Numbered from the stretch's first letter, positions 1 through 9,913 are shown. The stretch: 64,000 nt of DNA from Powellomyces hirtus (GCA_025526995.1 JAHLKG010000018.1:620001-684000); one strand, 5' to 3'. The notes: generated by a model from the letters alone, not told the origin. Numbers and translations are program-made.

Positions 1-1033
1 GGCCTCTCGATTGGTAACCTTGTCTAGGAGAAGTATAAGGTGGTCTGTAGGTAATGAGGTTGCGGCTAACGCCAGGTGGATATGGAATGAGGTTGAGATT
101 GTTGAAGTCGTCCGAGAGATTATCGGGGTCGTGGTCTATTCCGGTTATTCGAGGGTTGGAATAAGGACTATATCGTTGTTGGCCACCTCGGCCACCTTGG
201 CCACGACCGCCTCCATGACCGCGACCGAATCTGCCGCGCCCACAAGAGGACGTGTTGAGAGGATTATTGTCGGAAAATCCATGAACGACAAAGGCTTGTC
301 GAGCAGCTTCTATGGCTTGTTGAATGGTAATAGGCGCAGCAGCCGCGGCGGCAAGGTTTTGATTGATTTCGAAAGGATTAATCGCGTTGTATAAATAATG
401 ACCGATGATGGGATTTTTAAGGAGATCTGCTTTAAAAATACGAATAATATCAGTAGCAGGAATAGTAGCTTGTGTAGGATCGAGACGCAAAGCAGCATCA
501 AGCTCATGACATTCATCTTGGAACTTCGTGACAAATTCTTCGAGTGAATTTCCAAGGGAAAGGTTGGTCAATCTGAGTTCGATTGCATTGCGGAGATTGC
601 GAGGAAAGAACTCAGTAATGAGGGCTGTTTGGAAGGCTGCCCAAGTGGCAGGTGGTCCTGCGGCAGAAGTAGTGTTGTACCACTCAAGAGCAGTACCCTT
701 GAGGTAGGATTGGAGAGTGCCAACGTAATCAGCCATAGGCAATGGTACGGCAGGAACTGCAGGAACAGGAGGAGGACCAACGACTGCAGGAATGGCAGGA
801 GTAGCAAGAGCCCAATAAAAGTTACTGTGGGAAGTTAAAAACTCCTCTATCTTTTTAGCAGACTTGGTGCCATCGTATTCGGAGAGCTTGGCCTTTTGTG
901 CATCGAGAAGAGTCTTAGCTCGGTTGGGGCGAGCAGGAGCTGCAGCAGCAACGACAGGAGCTGCGGCAATAACACCGGCAGTAACAGCGGCAACGATAGC
1001 AGCTTGTTGAGCGGCGGTAAGTGCAGGGGGCAT
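1..1033 (-). CDS. Gag protein of a gypsy-type LTR retrotransposon, runs off left edge
   Basis: From an ATG at 1033 the minus strand stays open for 344 codons to the window edge, so the gene is partial. The N-terminus is Ala/Pro-rich (about aa 1-45). A retrotransposon Gag core follows (about aa 50-210) with motifs LEWYN, TWAAFQ, EFFPRNLR and SLEEFVTKF, the W...F...F.P...L...F pattern of the PF03732 Gag family. An Arg/Gly-rich stretch near aa 255-280 could bind RNA. No zinc knuckle is reached before the edge. The start is chosen because it is the first ATG after the primer-binding site and LTR at 1077-1364. No stop codon interrupts the frame, so this may be the youngest element in the left cluster. 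The protein would coat element RNA in virus-like particles. Family assignment is by motif only. Confidence 0.8.
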   Translation of the reverse strand, partial: MPPALTAAQQAAIVAAVTAGVIAAAPVVAAAAPARPNRAKTLLDAQKAKLSEYDGTKSAKKIEEFLTSHSNFYWALATPAIPAVVGPPPVPAVPAVPLPMADYVGTLQSYLKGTALEWYNTTSAAGPPATWAAFQTALITEFFPRNLRNAIELRLTNLSLGNSLEEFVTKFQDECHELDAALRLDPTQATIPATDIIRIFKADLLKNPIIGHYLYNAINPFEINQNLAAAAAAPITIQQAIEAARQAFVVHGFSDNNPLNTSSCGRGRFGRGHGGGRGQGGRGGQQRYSPYSNPRITGIDHDPDNLSDDFNNLNLIPYPPGVSRNLITYRPPYTSPRQGYQSRG

Positions 1034-1076
1034 GTTGTTCAATTGGAGTGATCGTGGTTGATGGTGCTAGTGTGAG

Positions 1077-1088
1077 GTGGTGCTACCA
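1077..1088 (-). promoter_or_regulatory. tRNA primer-binding site of the gag element
   Basis: On the minus strand TGGTAGCACCAC directly follows the LTR end ...TTACA. TGG pairs with the CCA tail, and the same 12 bases sit next to the 5' LTR of the unrelated gypsy element at 48710-48721. The implied tRNA 3' end GTGGTGCTACCA resembles an initiator methionine tRNA, but the tRNA gene is not in the window. Confidence 0.65.
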
Positions 1089-1364
1089 TGTAACGTCAAA
1101 GGAAGCTTTGATAGTTGATAGTAATAAATAGTGTGTATTATCGTGTGTTGTAAGGTAACGAAAGCGGAAAGGTGACCAGCGGCTGACAGCTTTATATATG
1201 CGTGTCAGGGTGGCGCACACAATTTATCCGGGAGGCGCTTTATTGCCTATGAGTCAGGAGTCATGTGTATCACCGATGAACGGGTGGCCAGTCGGAACAA
1301 AGGATCGCGTATAACGTAGTCAGAAAAGAATGAAAAAGTATAAGAATATGAGGTTTCCCCGACA
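1089..1364 (-). repeat. 5' LTR of the gag element
   Basis: The block runs on the minus strand from TGTCGGGG (at 1364) to GTTACA (at 1089), with TGT...ACA ends, and is bounded by the primer-binding site on one side. On the other side a gypsy integrase frame starts exactly at 1365. A TATATA box lies near 1192-1199. The other LTR is outside the window, so the ends rest on the terminal motif and on the two flanks. Confidence 0.6.
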
Positions 1365-2400
1365 CTCATCGTTGACTACCTTTCATGCCGCGTGATACTT
1401 CTACCTACTAACACATACGCTACAGCTCGGGAGACGGCTCAACTCTTTCTGGAACAGGCATTTCGCCACACGGGGTTGCCCCACACCATCGTGAGCGATC
1501 GGGACCCCAAGTGGCTATCAGAATTCTGGCGGTACCTCATGCGGGCACTTGATGTCAAGCAGGAACTCTCGTCGGCACAACACCAACAGACCAACGGCAA
1601 GGCAAAAAACGCCATCAAGATGGTCAAGGGAATCATGGGCCCCTTTCTTGACTATGCCAGCTCCAACTGGAGGAGTTTACTCCCCACACTCGAGTACAAC
1701 TACAACCGAACGCCGCAGACGTCGACGGGACTATCCCCTTTCGAGATTGACCTAGGCCGCGTCCCCCGGGTACCGAACCAATGGGTAGCACCTAACCCCG
1801 GAGAGATGATAAGGCAATCGGCACAAACCGCCGTGGATAGACGGGTTAAGGAATTCGCCGACGTGAGTCGCATCGTGCAGCAACGGCTCTGAGACGCACA
1901 GGACCAGCAGGCAAAGTACTACGACCGCAAGAAGCACACGGAAGCATACCGAGAGGGTGACAAGGTCTTACTCCATTGTGAGGGTATTGCGATTACCAGC
2001 ATCACCACAACGAACAAAAAGCTGGCTGGGCAATGGATTGGGCCATTGACAGTATGCGGCAAGGGGCCGCATCCTGACCCCTACAAGCTCGAACTACCCA
2101 AGGAGTTCACCGGGTTGCACCCAGTCTTTCATGTCAGCATTCTGAGACGGTACCATGACCCGGGTGGTACCCCGTACAGACAGGTCACCGCTCCGCCTGA
2201 GCCCAAGAAGGACGAAGACGGTCAGGAGACCTACCAAGTGGACAAGATCCTAAATGCCAGATGGCACAGGAACACCGAGCAGTTCTTAGTCAAGTGGACA
2301 GGTTACAATAACACCCAGAACACGTGGGAGCCGTATGCACATGTGAAGGGAACGACTGCACTGGAAGAATGGCTCCGGGAGCACCCTGGAGAGGACCGCG
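1365..2400 (+). pseudogene. Chromodomain gypsy element: integrase, GPY/F and chromodomain remnant
   Basis: One frame runs from the integrase core (IVDYLSC, TARETAQLFLEQ, IVSDRDPKW, SSAQHQQTNGKAK) through a GPY/F-like segment (GQWIGPLTV, FHVSILRRY) to a chromodomain (YQVDKILNAR, FLVKWTGYNN, NTWEPY) at about 2238-2390. This order is typical of Ty3/gypsy chromoviruses. The catalytic Asp of VSDRD is visible, while the usual second-Asp-to-Glu spacing ends in NGKAKNA where N.hxxE is expected, so the Glu is probably lost. An in-frame TGA at 1890-1892 stands where Arg CGA is expected. The 5' part of the element is missing because the gag element is inserted at 1364/1365. The downstream boundary runs into minisatellite. 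Confidence 0.85.
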
Positions 2401-2435
2401 GCCAAAGGCTAGCAACCAGGCGACGTAGAGGACAT

Positions 2436-3400
2436 TATAGTGCGAGATCCCGGCATCGTTGGACGATGGCCGAAGGCTGCTGGGCAGCATACCTCAGTGA
2501 GAAAGATGCCAGCATCATTGGACAATGGCTGAAGGCTGCTGGGCAGCATACCTCACTGGGTGAGATGCCGGCATCGCTGGGCGATGAGCCGACGGCTTGC
2601 CGATGCAAGGTGACCGGCACCAGATTTGCATGGCGGCGTACCTCGAGATTCGCGGGGACCATGGCCGTAGTACATACCCACGCGAAGGGGAAGAGAAGGG
2701 CTCAGCCAAGATACCTGCATCGTTTGACGATGGGCCAAAGGCCGCTGGGTGGCGTACCTCACTGGGTGAGAAGGGTGATGCTGGACATCGACCGGCTTGC
2801 AAATGCAAGGTGACCGGCACCAGATTTGCATGGCAGCGTACCTCGAGACCCGCGGGGACCATGGCCGCAGTACATACCCATGCGAAGGGGAAGAGAGGGG
2901 CTTCGGCCAAGATACCGGCATTGTTTGACGATGGGCCGAAGGTTGCTGGGCGACATACCTCGCTGGGCGAGATGCTGGGATCGCTGGGCGATGAGCCGAA
3001 GACTGCGAGGCAGTAGACCTCACGAGGTGAGATGCCGGCATCGTTGGACGGTGGCCGAAGGCTGCTGGGCAGCATATCTCGCTGGGCAGGATGCCAGGAT
3101 CGCTGGGCAATGAGCCGAAGACTGCAAGGCAGTAGACCTCACGAGGTGAGATGCTGGGATCGCTGGGTGATGAGCTGAAGACTGCAAGGCAGTAGACCTC
3201 ACGAGGTGAGATGCCGGCATCGTTGGACAAAGGCCGAAGGCTGCTGGGCAGCATATCTTGCTGGGCGGGATGCCGGGATCGCTGGGCGATGAGCCGAAGA
3301 CTGCGAGGCAGTAGACCTCACTAGGTGAGATACCGGCATCGTTGGACGATGGCCGGGGAACCGCTGGGCAGTCTTCCCAATGGGGAAGTGTGATGCAGGG
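2436..3400. repeat. GC-rich minisatellite with 60-bp period
   Basis: Degenerate tandem units of 60 bp (core words GCCGAAG-CTGC, GGCAG, GATGCCGGCATCG, CTGGGCGATGAG) recur in register at about 2980, 3040, 3100, 3160, 3220 and 3280, with less regular units from 2436. A 100-bp segment at 2597-2700 is repeated at about 2797-2900. Because 60 is a multiple of three, several long repetitive antisense frames stay open; these are treated as by-products. The array lies directly after the chromodomain and may have been part of that element's 3' region. Confidence 0.8.
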
Positions 3401-3603
3401 CATCTACCATGAGCACCATAGCTGGGAGGAAGCCGAGTGACATTGGACACAGCGGACGCATACAAAATGCTACAAGGCTCAAGGGAGCACAGCGATGAGA
3501 CGGCAAGTACAGCGATGAGATTTTGGTACTGAATTTGATTACGGCCCGAGGGCCAGGCCCCAAGGGAGCAACAGACAACAATCGAAAGTATATACAAGAA
3601 ATT
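3401..3603. other. Short spacer, no feature seen
   Basis: Unique-looking sequence between the minisatellite and the poly-G tract. No coding frame or LTR ends are recognised. Confidence 0.4.
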
Positions 3604-3623
3604 GGGGGGGGGGGGGGGGGGGG
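3604..3623. repeat. Homopolymer of 20 G
   Basis: Twenty consecutive G on the plus strand, just past the stop codon of the RING-like gene. It could form a G-quadruplex and its exact length is likely to vary or be misread. Confidence 0.9.
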
Positions 3624-3631
3624 AGAACTAA

Positions 3632-4323
3632 TCAACCAATCTTGGTGAAGGAGAATTGGCACCGATTGCCGTGGCACCGGTCGCCCAACCCGCACCGGAG
3701 GGGGGTGTAATTTGCCACGTTCATCTCGCTGCGAAGAGAGCTGAGTTAGTCAGGTAAGACAGCAGCAGGCCGAAGAGTACTACTTACGCGCGGACGTGGC
3801 CCATGCAGTGGAGATGGTTGCATGGAAACATGCCGAGGTCCGCTCCGACATGGTTGCAGCCAGCGAGCTGGCACCCAGCGGGGATGGCCGCAAAGAAGAG
3901 GACCCGGCCGCAGTGGGGGGCGCCGCACGTCAGCTGGCCCTGAGGGCCATCGTTCTGGAAAGCAAAGGAACAAAGGAACCACACCGTTAGGAAGACATCA
4001 GGCCGCCTGACAGCAAAGGGGGAACATACCGTGTCGTCGGCCGCCGCCACAATGCAGGACCTGCACACCAGATGGTGGCATTCCGACATGAACATCTTGC
4101 TCTTGCGGAAAAGGTGGCACTTCCAGCAAGAGGGCAAGTCGGCCGACCTCTCGGGGGTGGACTTTTCATGGATCGAGGGGTCCTGTAGATAACAAGGGAA
4201 GACGGGGAACATGAGACGAGTTGCCACAACCGAGGATGAGCACCGACCCCTACTTACCCGGGTGGGCTGGGCCCGCTTGGTTGCGCCTTTCGCGAGTTGT
4301 TGGGCGCGCCGGCGCTTGCCCAT
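3632..4323 (-). CDS. Small Cys-rich RING-like protein, four exons
   Basis: Exons at 4258-4323, 4030-4182, 3788-3954 and 3632-3728 are joined by GT-AG introns (GTAAGT...CTACAG, GTATGT...TTCCAG, GTAAGT...TTCGCAG with a CTGAC branch-like site) and give 160 aa in one frame. After a basic N-terminus (GKRRRAQQ) comes CWKC, eleven residues, then CHHLVCRSC, which fits the first half of a RING finger (C-x2-C...C-x-H-x2-C-x2-C). Further Cys/His follow (CGAPHC, CQLAGC, CNHLHC, CGLGDRC). The layout recalls Zip3/RNF212-type RING proteins, but that is only a loose resemblance. Introns 1 and 2 are both 75 bp with no stop, so unspliced RNA would also be open. A 3-exon form ending at 3784 is possible. It lies between retroelement remnants; whether it is a resident or captured gene is unclear. 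Confidence 0.6.
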
Positions 4324-4380
4324 GGTGGTGGTGGTGGTGTCGAGGGGGAGGAGAGTTGTTGGGGGTGTCAGCCATGGTAT

Positions 4381-4396
4381 GTGTGTGTGTGTGTGT
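4381..4396. repeat. GT dinucleotide microsatellite
   Basis: Eight GT units in the upstream region of the RING-like gene. Confidence 0.85.
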
Positions 4397-4439
4397 GCTG
4401 TGTGAGTTTGTCAAGCTACAAAGAAAAGAAGAGCAAGAG

Positions 4440-4814
4440 GGGAAGATTCAACGGGCAGTACCTTTTAAAGGCTCGACCTGCCTGGGAACGCTCGGAAATT
4501 CAGTTGTTAGTGTTTCATCCCCTACGGAGCGCAGCAGATGTTACTTATCGAAATCCGCATGGAGGAAGCTACTCGTGATTCATCCAGGGCCCCTGCGACG
4601 AGAGAAATAGACTTTCCAATGACTCCGCGCACCACGAAGGGCGGAGACTATCCGCCGGAGACTACCACGACGCAACCCGCACCAGGGCCGCCTCTCCAGC
4701 CTCATCTTCCCATAACCACGTCAGCATCCGTTAACCTGCCGCCGTCCGGCTTATGCAAGCTTCGCCTCGCTGAAGAGATTCGAGCCTAAGAGATAGTCGC
4801 GAATCTAAGGGGGG
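4440..4814 (+). pseudogene. 3' tail of a gypsy-type pol plus polypurine tract
   Basis: A fragment starting RFNGQYLLK, a usual chromodomain opening in gypsy pol, quickly loses frame. A Pro/Thr-rich tail then ends in LRLAEEIRA and a stop near 4789. AAGGGGGG at 4807-4814 immediately precedes TGTAAT and reads as the polypurine tract before a 3' LTR. Together these mark the end of a gypsy element distinct from the one at 1365-2400, whose own chromodomain is complete. Confidence 0.55.
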
Positions 4815-4999
4815 TGTAATGAGGCGTGGCTCGCCAACCTAAGCCTAGACACGCATCGGGGAGGGCCCCGCGCAAGATGGATGCTAGCGTCAGCATCCCG
4901 AAGGGTACTAGACCTCAGGGATGGCCACGGATGGCCATCACGTGACCGGGACCGCCTCGCGGTCCAGAAGAAAAGTAGGAATACTCCGACAAGGGCGTA
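4815..4999 (+). repeat. Gypsy 3' LTR, left part (split by copia element)
   Basis: The block starts TGTAATGAGGCG right after a polypurine tract. It is interrupted at 5000 by the copia element and seems to resume at 10316, ending TATTATTACA at 10410. The ends TGTAAT/ATTACA are inverted repeats, giving a reconstructed LTR length of about 280 bp. No second copy is in the window, so the right end is inferred. Confidence 0.5.
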
Positions 5000-5363
5000 T
5001 TTATTGGAATGTTGAGCCTTGTGTACTCAACGTTAGTCCTTACATTGGATCCTAATTTGGAATCTCCGGCTAGAACGTGTGACCGTGATACCGGTAACGC
5101 TAAGAGCTGAATTGGATCACGTGTGATCACGTGATTGGAGAAAAAGTAGATTAGAACGCTCGAAGCGAGACATTACCGATAAGACTTTAAGACAAGAAAT
5201 ACATTCATATACATTACATCTCCGTGCATCTGACAACACTACACCGTCATCTGCATCACAGAAGAGCTCTGTAAACCCCCTTTACGAAGTATACTGGAGG
5301 CCACATCGAATTCGGCCAATCCTCTGCATTTCCGATAAAGTACTGGAAACGTCGATATCTTCA
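5000..5363 (+). repeat. Copia 5' LTR
   Basis: 364 bp, identical in length to 9951-10314. It begins TTTATTGG where the 3' copy has TGTATTGG, and ends CTTCA. The first base pair of TG is mutated. Most differences between the two LTRs are transitions. Confidence 0.9.
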
Positions 5364-5366
5364 ATA

Positions 5367-5377
5367 GGTTATGAGCC
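5367..5377 (+). promoter_or_regulatory. Primer-binding site matching the initiator tRNA anticodon arm
   Basis: GGTTATGAGCC, three bases after the LTR, is complementary to GGCTCATAACC, the anticodon stem-loop of fungal initiator methionine tRNA. Drosophila copia and relatives are known to prime from an internal cut of this tRNA, so the match fits copia biology and differs from the CCA-end priming inferred for the gypsy elements here. Confidence 0.7.
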
Positions 5378-5481
5378 TTGAGACCGGTCGAATTCGAATC
5401 ATTCTCCCTTCGTAAAACCTGCAAACTACAAGTCTTCCGTCGAAATTCAAGTGCCAAGAAAGTACCGAGCACACCGTCAAG

Positions 5482-8400
5482 ATGCCTACTGCAAGATCTC
5501 CCATTGAAGGAGTGCAGACCCGCCAACAAGCCCGTCAAGCCACACGAGAAGCCCAACGGGGTCCTGACGCTGAAGAAGACGTTAATATCGATGCCTTGAT
5601 CTACCATGATTCCCACGATGCAGATGCCGATGTGGATGAGATGAATCATGGAGAAATTCATGCAGACTCGGCGATAGTACCGTCCGAAGTACCGACTGAC
5701 ATTGTCATGGAAATTCTGCAGAGGTTCAAGATGGAAATCGACGAAAAGCTCGACCATCGGATGGACAGGTTGGAGAGGACTTTATTGACTAGTTCAAACC
5801 CTCTCGCTACATCAACTTCCCATCAACAACCCGAGAAGTACGAAAAGCCTCATATCAGTGGTCATCCTACAGCTGTTTCACCGATGAGAAGCCCAAAAGC
5901 GGGCCTTGAGTACCCTTTTCTACATCAACACATTACTCACGGCAAAGTTGAAGCCCCAGTTGCCCCTCACTTTCGTCCGTCTTCCCCAACGGAGAGCACA
6001 ACAACTACGAGCAGCAGAAAGAGCGATGATCGAGACGCACAACGTACATCATTTGCATACTTCAAATCTGCGATTGATGCAGTATCTACATTCGACGGGA
6101 CGGGAAATCTCTCAAAACTCGCCGACTTCATTGATCAGCTTACTCTAGTCTTTCGCCTAAAACCTGTATCTGAAGAAGAACAACTCTCATTCATCTTCAC
6201 AAAGCTCTCTGGCGAAGCAAAACAATGGTATCGTAATCACCAGAAAGATGCCGAACAAGGGATGGTGGAGCCCATCACGGATTGGGAATCCTTCAAGCCT
6301 CCTTTCCTCTCGCGTTACCAACCAAGCGATCACGAAGAAACTTTGCTCACTCAACTTGAAAGACTCCGACAAGGAAGTCATTCCATCTCGCAGTACAATA
6401 CCTCATTCACGAAGATTACAAGTCAAATCCCCTTGAAGGTGCCGTTCGAAATTTACAAGTGGTTTTACCTTCGCGGAATGAATGAACATCATGCAGAGCT
6501 CGTCAGAACTCAAAGTTTCAAGGATCTCCATGGCCTCATGGCAGCTGCCAAGCGTCTGGATAACGGTAGTAACAAGAGTAACCAAAACAACCGTTTCGCC
6601 AAGAAGAGCGAAAACATCGCGCTCGAAGCCCAACCTTCAAAGAAAGACGGCTCAAGTCACAAGAAGACCGACGCGAAGAAGACCACAGACTCGAAGAAGA
6701 GACAGAACTTCCCCTGTTGGTTTTGCAATTCGAATGAACATACCCCATTCAATTGTCCCCTCAAAGCCAAGGCAGTCGAAGCCTTAAAACCCGCTGCTAA
6801 TGCCAACATTGCAGAAGCACATAACGCCACTACATTGGCATACCTGGATTTGGGCTGCTCAAAGCACATGACGAATGACATTTCCATTCTCGAATCCTAC
6901 GAAGAGCACTCAATGCGCGTCAGATTTGGAAATAACGCCTTTCTTGATGCCGAAGCGAAAGGGAACGCTATCTTGAAGCTTAGTCTCTCCAGCTCTCCCG
7001 CCGGCCCCATACTCTCCAGTGAGGGGGCTGGCCAGCCCCCCACTGGAGAGTGAGAGTTGTGGGTGCTGTGGTGGGGGGCCGGCCGCCCCAAAAGCATTGG
7101 ATAATGCTGAGGATGGTGCCCCCGAGGGGGCACCATCCGCCGATGGCGCCGCCGCCGCCGCCGCTGCTTCGGCGGCTTCTTCTGGGGCTTGTTCTGGTCC
7201 CTTTTCTCCTGTCAACGAAGGAACCCTCTGGCATCACCGATTGGGCCATCCTGGCACTCACATCATGAAGCAACTCAAGCTCCCAATGACCAACGAAGTC
7301 TGCAAAGGTTGCGAGTTTGGTAAGCACAAGCGCTCACCATTCAACGGTACGATGACACGGTCCAAGACGCCACTCGATCGCCTACATTTCGACCTAAACG
7401 GTCCGCACATACCCGCGGTTGGCGATGAGAAATATGCCCTCGTTGTGATCAATGACTATTCACGCTTCACATGGATCTTCTTCTTGAAGACGAAGAGCGA
7501 ATCTACTGCAAAATTGATTGAATTCATCAATTTCATCGAAAAACAGACCAACGAAAGGGTGAGACGACTTCATTCCGATCGAGGGGGGGAGTTTGTCAAT
7601 CACGATCTGAAAGAATTCATTTCGAAAAAGGGCATTCTGCACAAACTCACCGCTGCAGATTCCCCACAGTCTAACAGTGTAGCTGAAAGGTTCAACCTCA
7701 CCCTGTTCGACACCATTCGTTCTTTGGAACACTCATACGGCATCCCGAAACAACTCTGGACCGAGTTAGCGGCTACATCAGTCTACTTACGGAATCGCCT
7801 ACCCCACATGTCCAATAACAACATTTTGCCGTACGAACGGCTCAATGGCGAAGAGCCCTCACTTTCTCACCTTTGTGTGATTTGGGCCGATGCCTTCGTG
7901 CATCTCGTCAAGAGAAAACAAGTCTCAAAGTTGGCACCGCGCACCACACGTCTCAAACTCATCGGTTACGAATTTGACGGCGCTTACCGCTATTGGGATG
8001 ACAACCGTCAAGAAATAGTCATTTCTCGCGATGTAACGTTCGACGAAAATTCAGCACTCGACCTCGCGAAAGACTACATCCGGCCCGAAGAACTCTACGA
8101 AGTCGAAGAGATTCTCGACTCACGTGATGGCCCGGAAGGCCCCGAGTTCCTCTGCAAATGGCTAGGATTCGAAGACAAAGATAATACATGGGAACCGCTC
8201 GAAAATGTCAATCATTTGACAGTCTTCGCTGACTACATCAACGAGAAGACGGCGAGCGCTCTTTCGGCTGCAAGTACCGAAGAACCCCAAACCTACAAAC
8301 AAGCGCTCTCATCAGATGACGCGCCGAAGTGGACCGAGGCCATAAATGCTGAATTGAAGTCCCTTCATACCAATGAAACATGGGAAGTCATTAACCCCAA

Positions 8401-9913
8401 ATCCTTACCGCACAATCAACGGCCCATCCGCACTAAATGGGTATTCAAGATTAAGCAAGACCTGAATGGTCAACCCCAACGATACAAGGCCCGGCTTGTA
8501 GTGAAAGGCTTCGAACAACGCTACGGCATCGACTACAATGAAACCTACGCTCCGGTTGCCAAGATTGCCACCCAACGCGTCCTTCTCGCTCTCGCCGCCA
8601 ATCTAGGCTTGAAATGCCATCAAATGGATGTAGTAACCGCATTCCTGAATGGGATTGTTACCGAGACCATCCTAATCCATGCTCCTGAAGGCTCTGGCTT
8701 TCCGCCTGGGACCATCCTTTGACTCCGAAAGGCCCTTTACGGTCTGAAACAAGCCCCGCGCGAATGGTACTCCCTACTTCACAAAGAACTGACCTCTTTG
8801 GGATTCAAGCGCCTGGCAAATGACAATGCCGTCTACATCAGAACTCTATCTGAAAGTGACTCATCGCAGTACATCTCCGTCTACGTCGACGATCTCCTCA
8901 TTTTCGCAAAGACCGAATCGGAAATCTCGTCAATCAAGACATCCCTGCACAACGAGTTCAACATGACAGACCTAGGCGAAGTCAACCACTACCTAGGAAT
9001 GAGAGTTCGACGCGATTACTCAAGGCACGTCATCTACCTCGATCAAGAGTCATATGTAAATGACATCCTCGAGCGCTTTGGTATGCAAGATTGCAAGCCC
9101 GTCAACACTCCGATGGACCAGACCAAGCTTGAACCCTACGAAGTCGAAAATACAAAGACTTCACCTAACCAGCAAGAAGGAGAATATCGCGAAATCGTTG
9201 GTTCTCTCATGTACCTGATGATATGCACGCGTCCTGACATTGCTGTCGCAGTCAGTATGCTTTCTCGCTTCGCAAGCAACCCTTCGCCTCAACATCTGCA
9301 AGCTGCAAAGCGCAATCTTCGCTACCTACGGGGAACATCAGATTACAGCCTCTGCATCGGCGGAAATAATGTCACCCTTCACGGCTACAGCGATGCCGAT
9401 TGGGGAAACAACATCATTGATCGACGGTCAATCACTGGCTACCTTTTCTACATTGGAAATGCGGGCCCCGTTACTTGGGCTTTGAAGCGCCAACCCACCG
9501 TTGCTCTCTCATCTACCGAAGCTGAATCCATGGCACTTTCCTTCGCCACTCAAGAGACAATCTGGCTTCGCTCACTTCTGCAAGAACTCCAAATCCCCGA
9601 ACATCTCGATGAAAATGCTCGACCTACAACGATCTACGAAGACAATCAGTCATGCATCTCGTTGGCAATGAATCCCGTGCATCACGCCCGTACCAAGCAC
9701 ATCGACATTCGACATCACTTGATTCGTGATCACATCGACAAGGAGATTCACCTGGAGTACTTACCCACCGCTGAAATGGTAGCTGACTCACTTACGAAGC
9801 CTTTACCGGCCCCGGCATTCAAATACCATCGCGAAAACATGTGCATCAAGCACTACGACAACACCATCACGCCAATGACGAAAGCGTCCATGACGGAGCT
9901 CCCAAATGAGTAA
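5482..9913 (+). pseudogene. Copia element gag-pol (Gag, PR, INT, chromodomain, RT, RNase H)
   Basis: The ATG at 5482 opens a frame to about 7000. A Gag core (about 6060-6560: GEAKQWYRNH, WESFKPPFL, LERLRQGSHSISQY) matches the gypsy-type PF03732 pattern. Next come a CCHC knuckle (CWFC....H....C, about 6715-6756) and a protease site in which the usual D-S-G reads D-L-G (6847-6855, TCG to TTG). After a palindrome-rich stretch the frame shifts and continues: H2C2 domain (LWHHRLGHPG, CKGCEFG), integrase with FDLNGP, LHSDRGGEF and VAERF, a chromodomain (about 8090-8245: YEVEEILDSR, CKWLGF, NTWEPL), reverse transcriptase (KALYGLKQAP, YVDDLLIF) and RNase H (SDADWG, STEAESMA, EDNQS). An in-frame TGA at 8720-8722 lies just before KALYG. 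The frame ends at a normal TAA at 9913. Confidence 0.9.
7011..7138. repeat. Cluster of GC-rich palindromes inside the copia coding region
   Basis: A near-perfect palindrome at 7011-7051 (20-bp arms beginning ACTCTCCAGTG, centred on CTGGCCAG) is followed by GGCCGGCC at about 7077-7084. A small hairpin GCATT/AATGC lies at 7095-7108. A perfect 13-bp inverted repeat, GGATGGTGCCCCC with a GA loop, spans 7111-7138. A GCC-repeat stretch continues to about 7165. This occupies the place where copia proteins normally carry about 70-100 residues between protease and the H2C2 domain, and the reading frame changes across it. Confidence 0.85.

Noticed and set aside
2515..3695. Several long repetitive minus-strand frames of 120-230 codons
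   Set aside because: They arise because the 60-bp unit is a multiple of three and lacks stops. Three frames are open at once and the content is a 20-residue echo of the unit.
3699..3713. Polypurine tract plus LTR start (GGAGGGGGGTGTAATT)
   Set aside because: The bases fall inside exon 4 of the RING-like gene, whose splice sites and frame close. No LTR body follows.
4221..4610. Plus-strand frame of 129 codons
   Set aside because: It is antisense to exon 1 of the RING-like gene and runs through a GT microsatellite.
5239..5757. Minus-strand frame of 172 codons
   Set aside because: It is antisense to the copia LTR and gag. The plus strand has LTR, primer site and Gag motifs.
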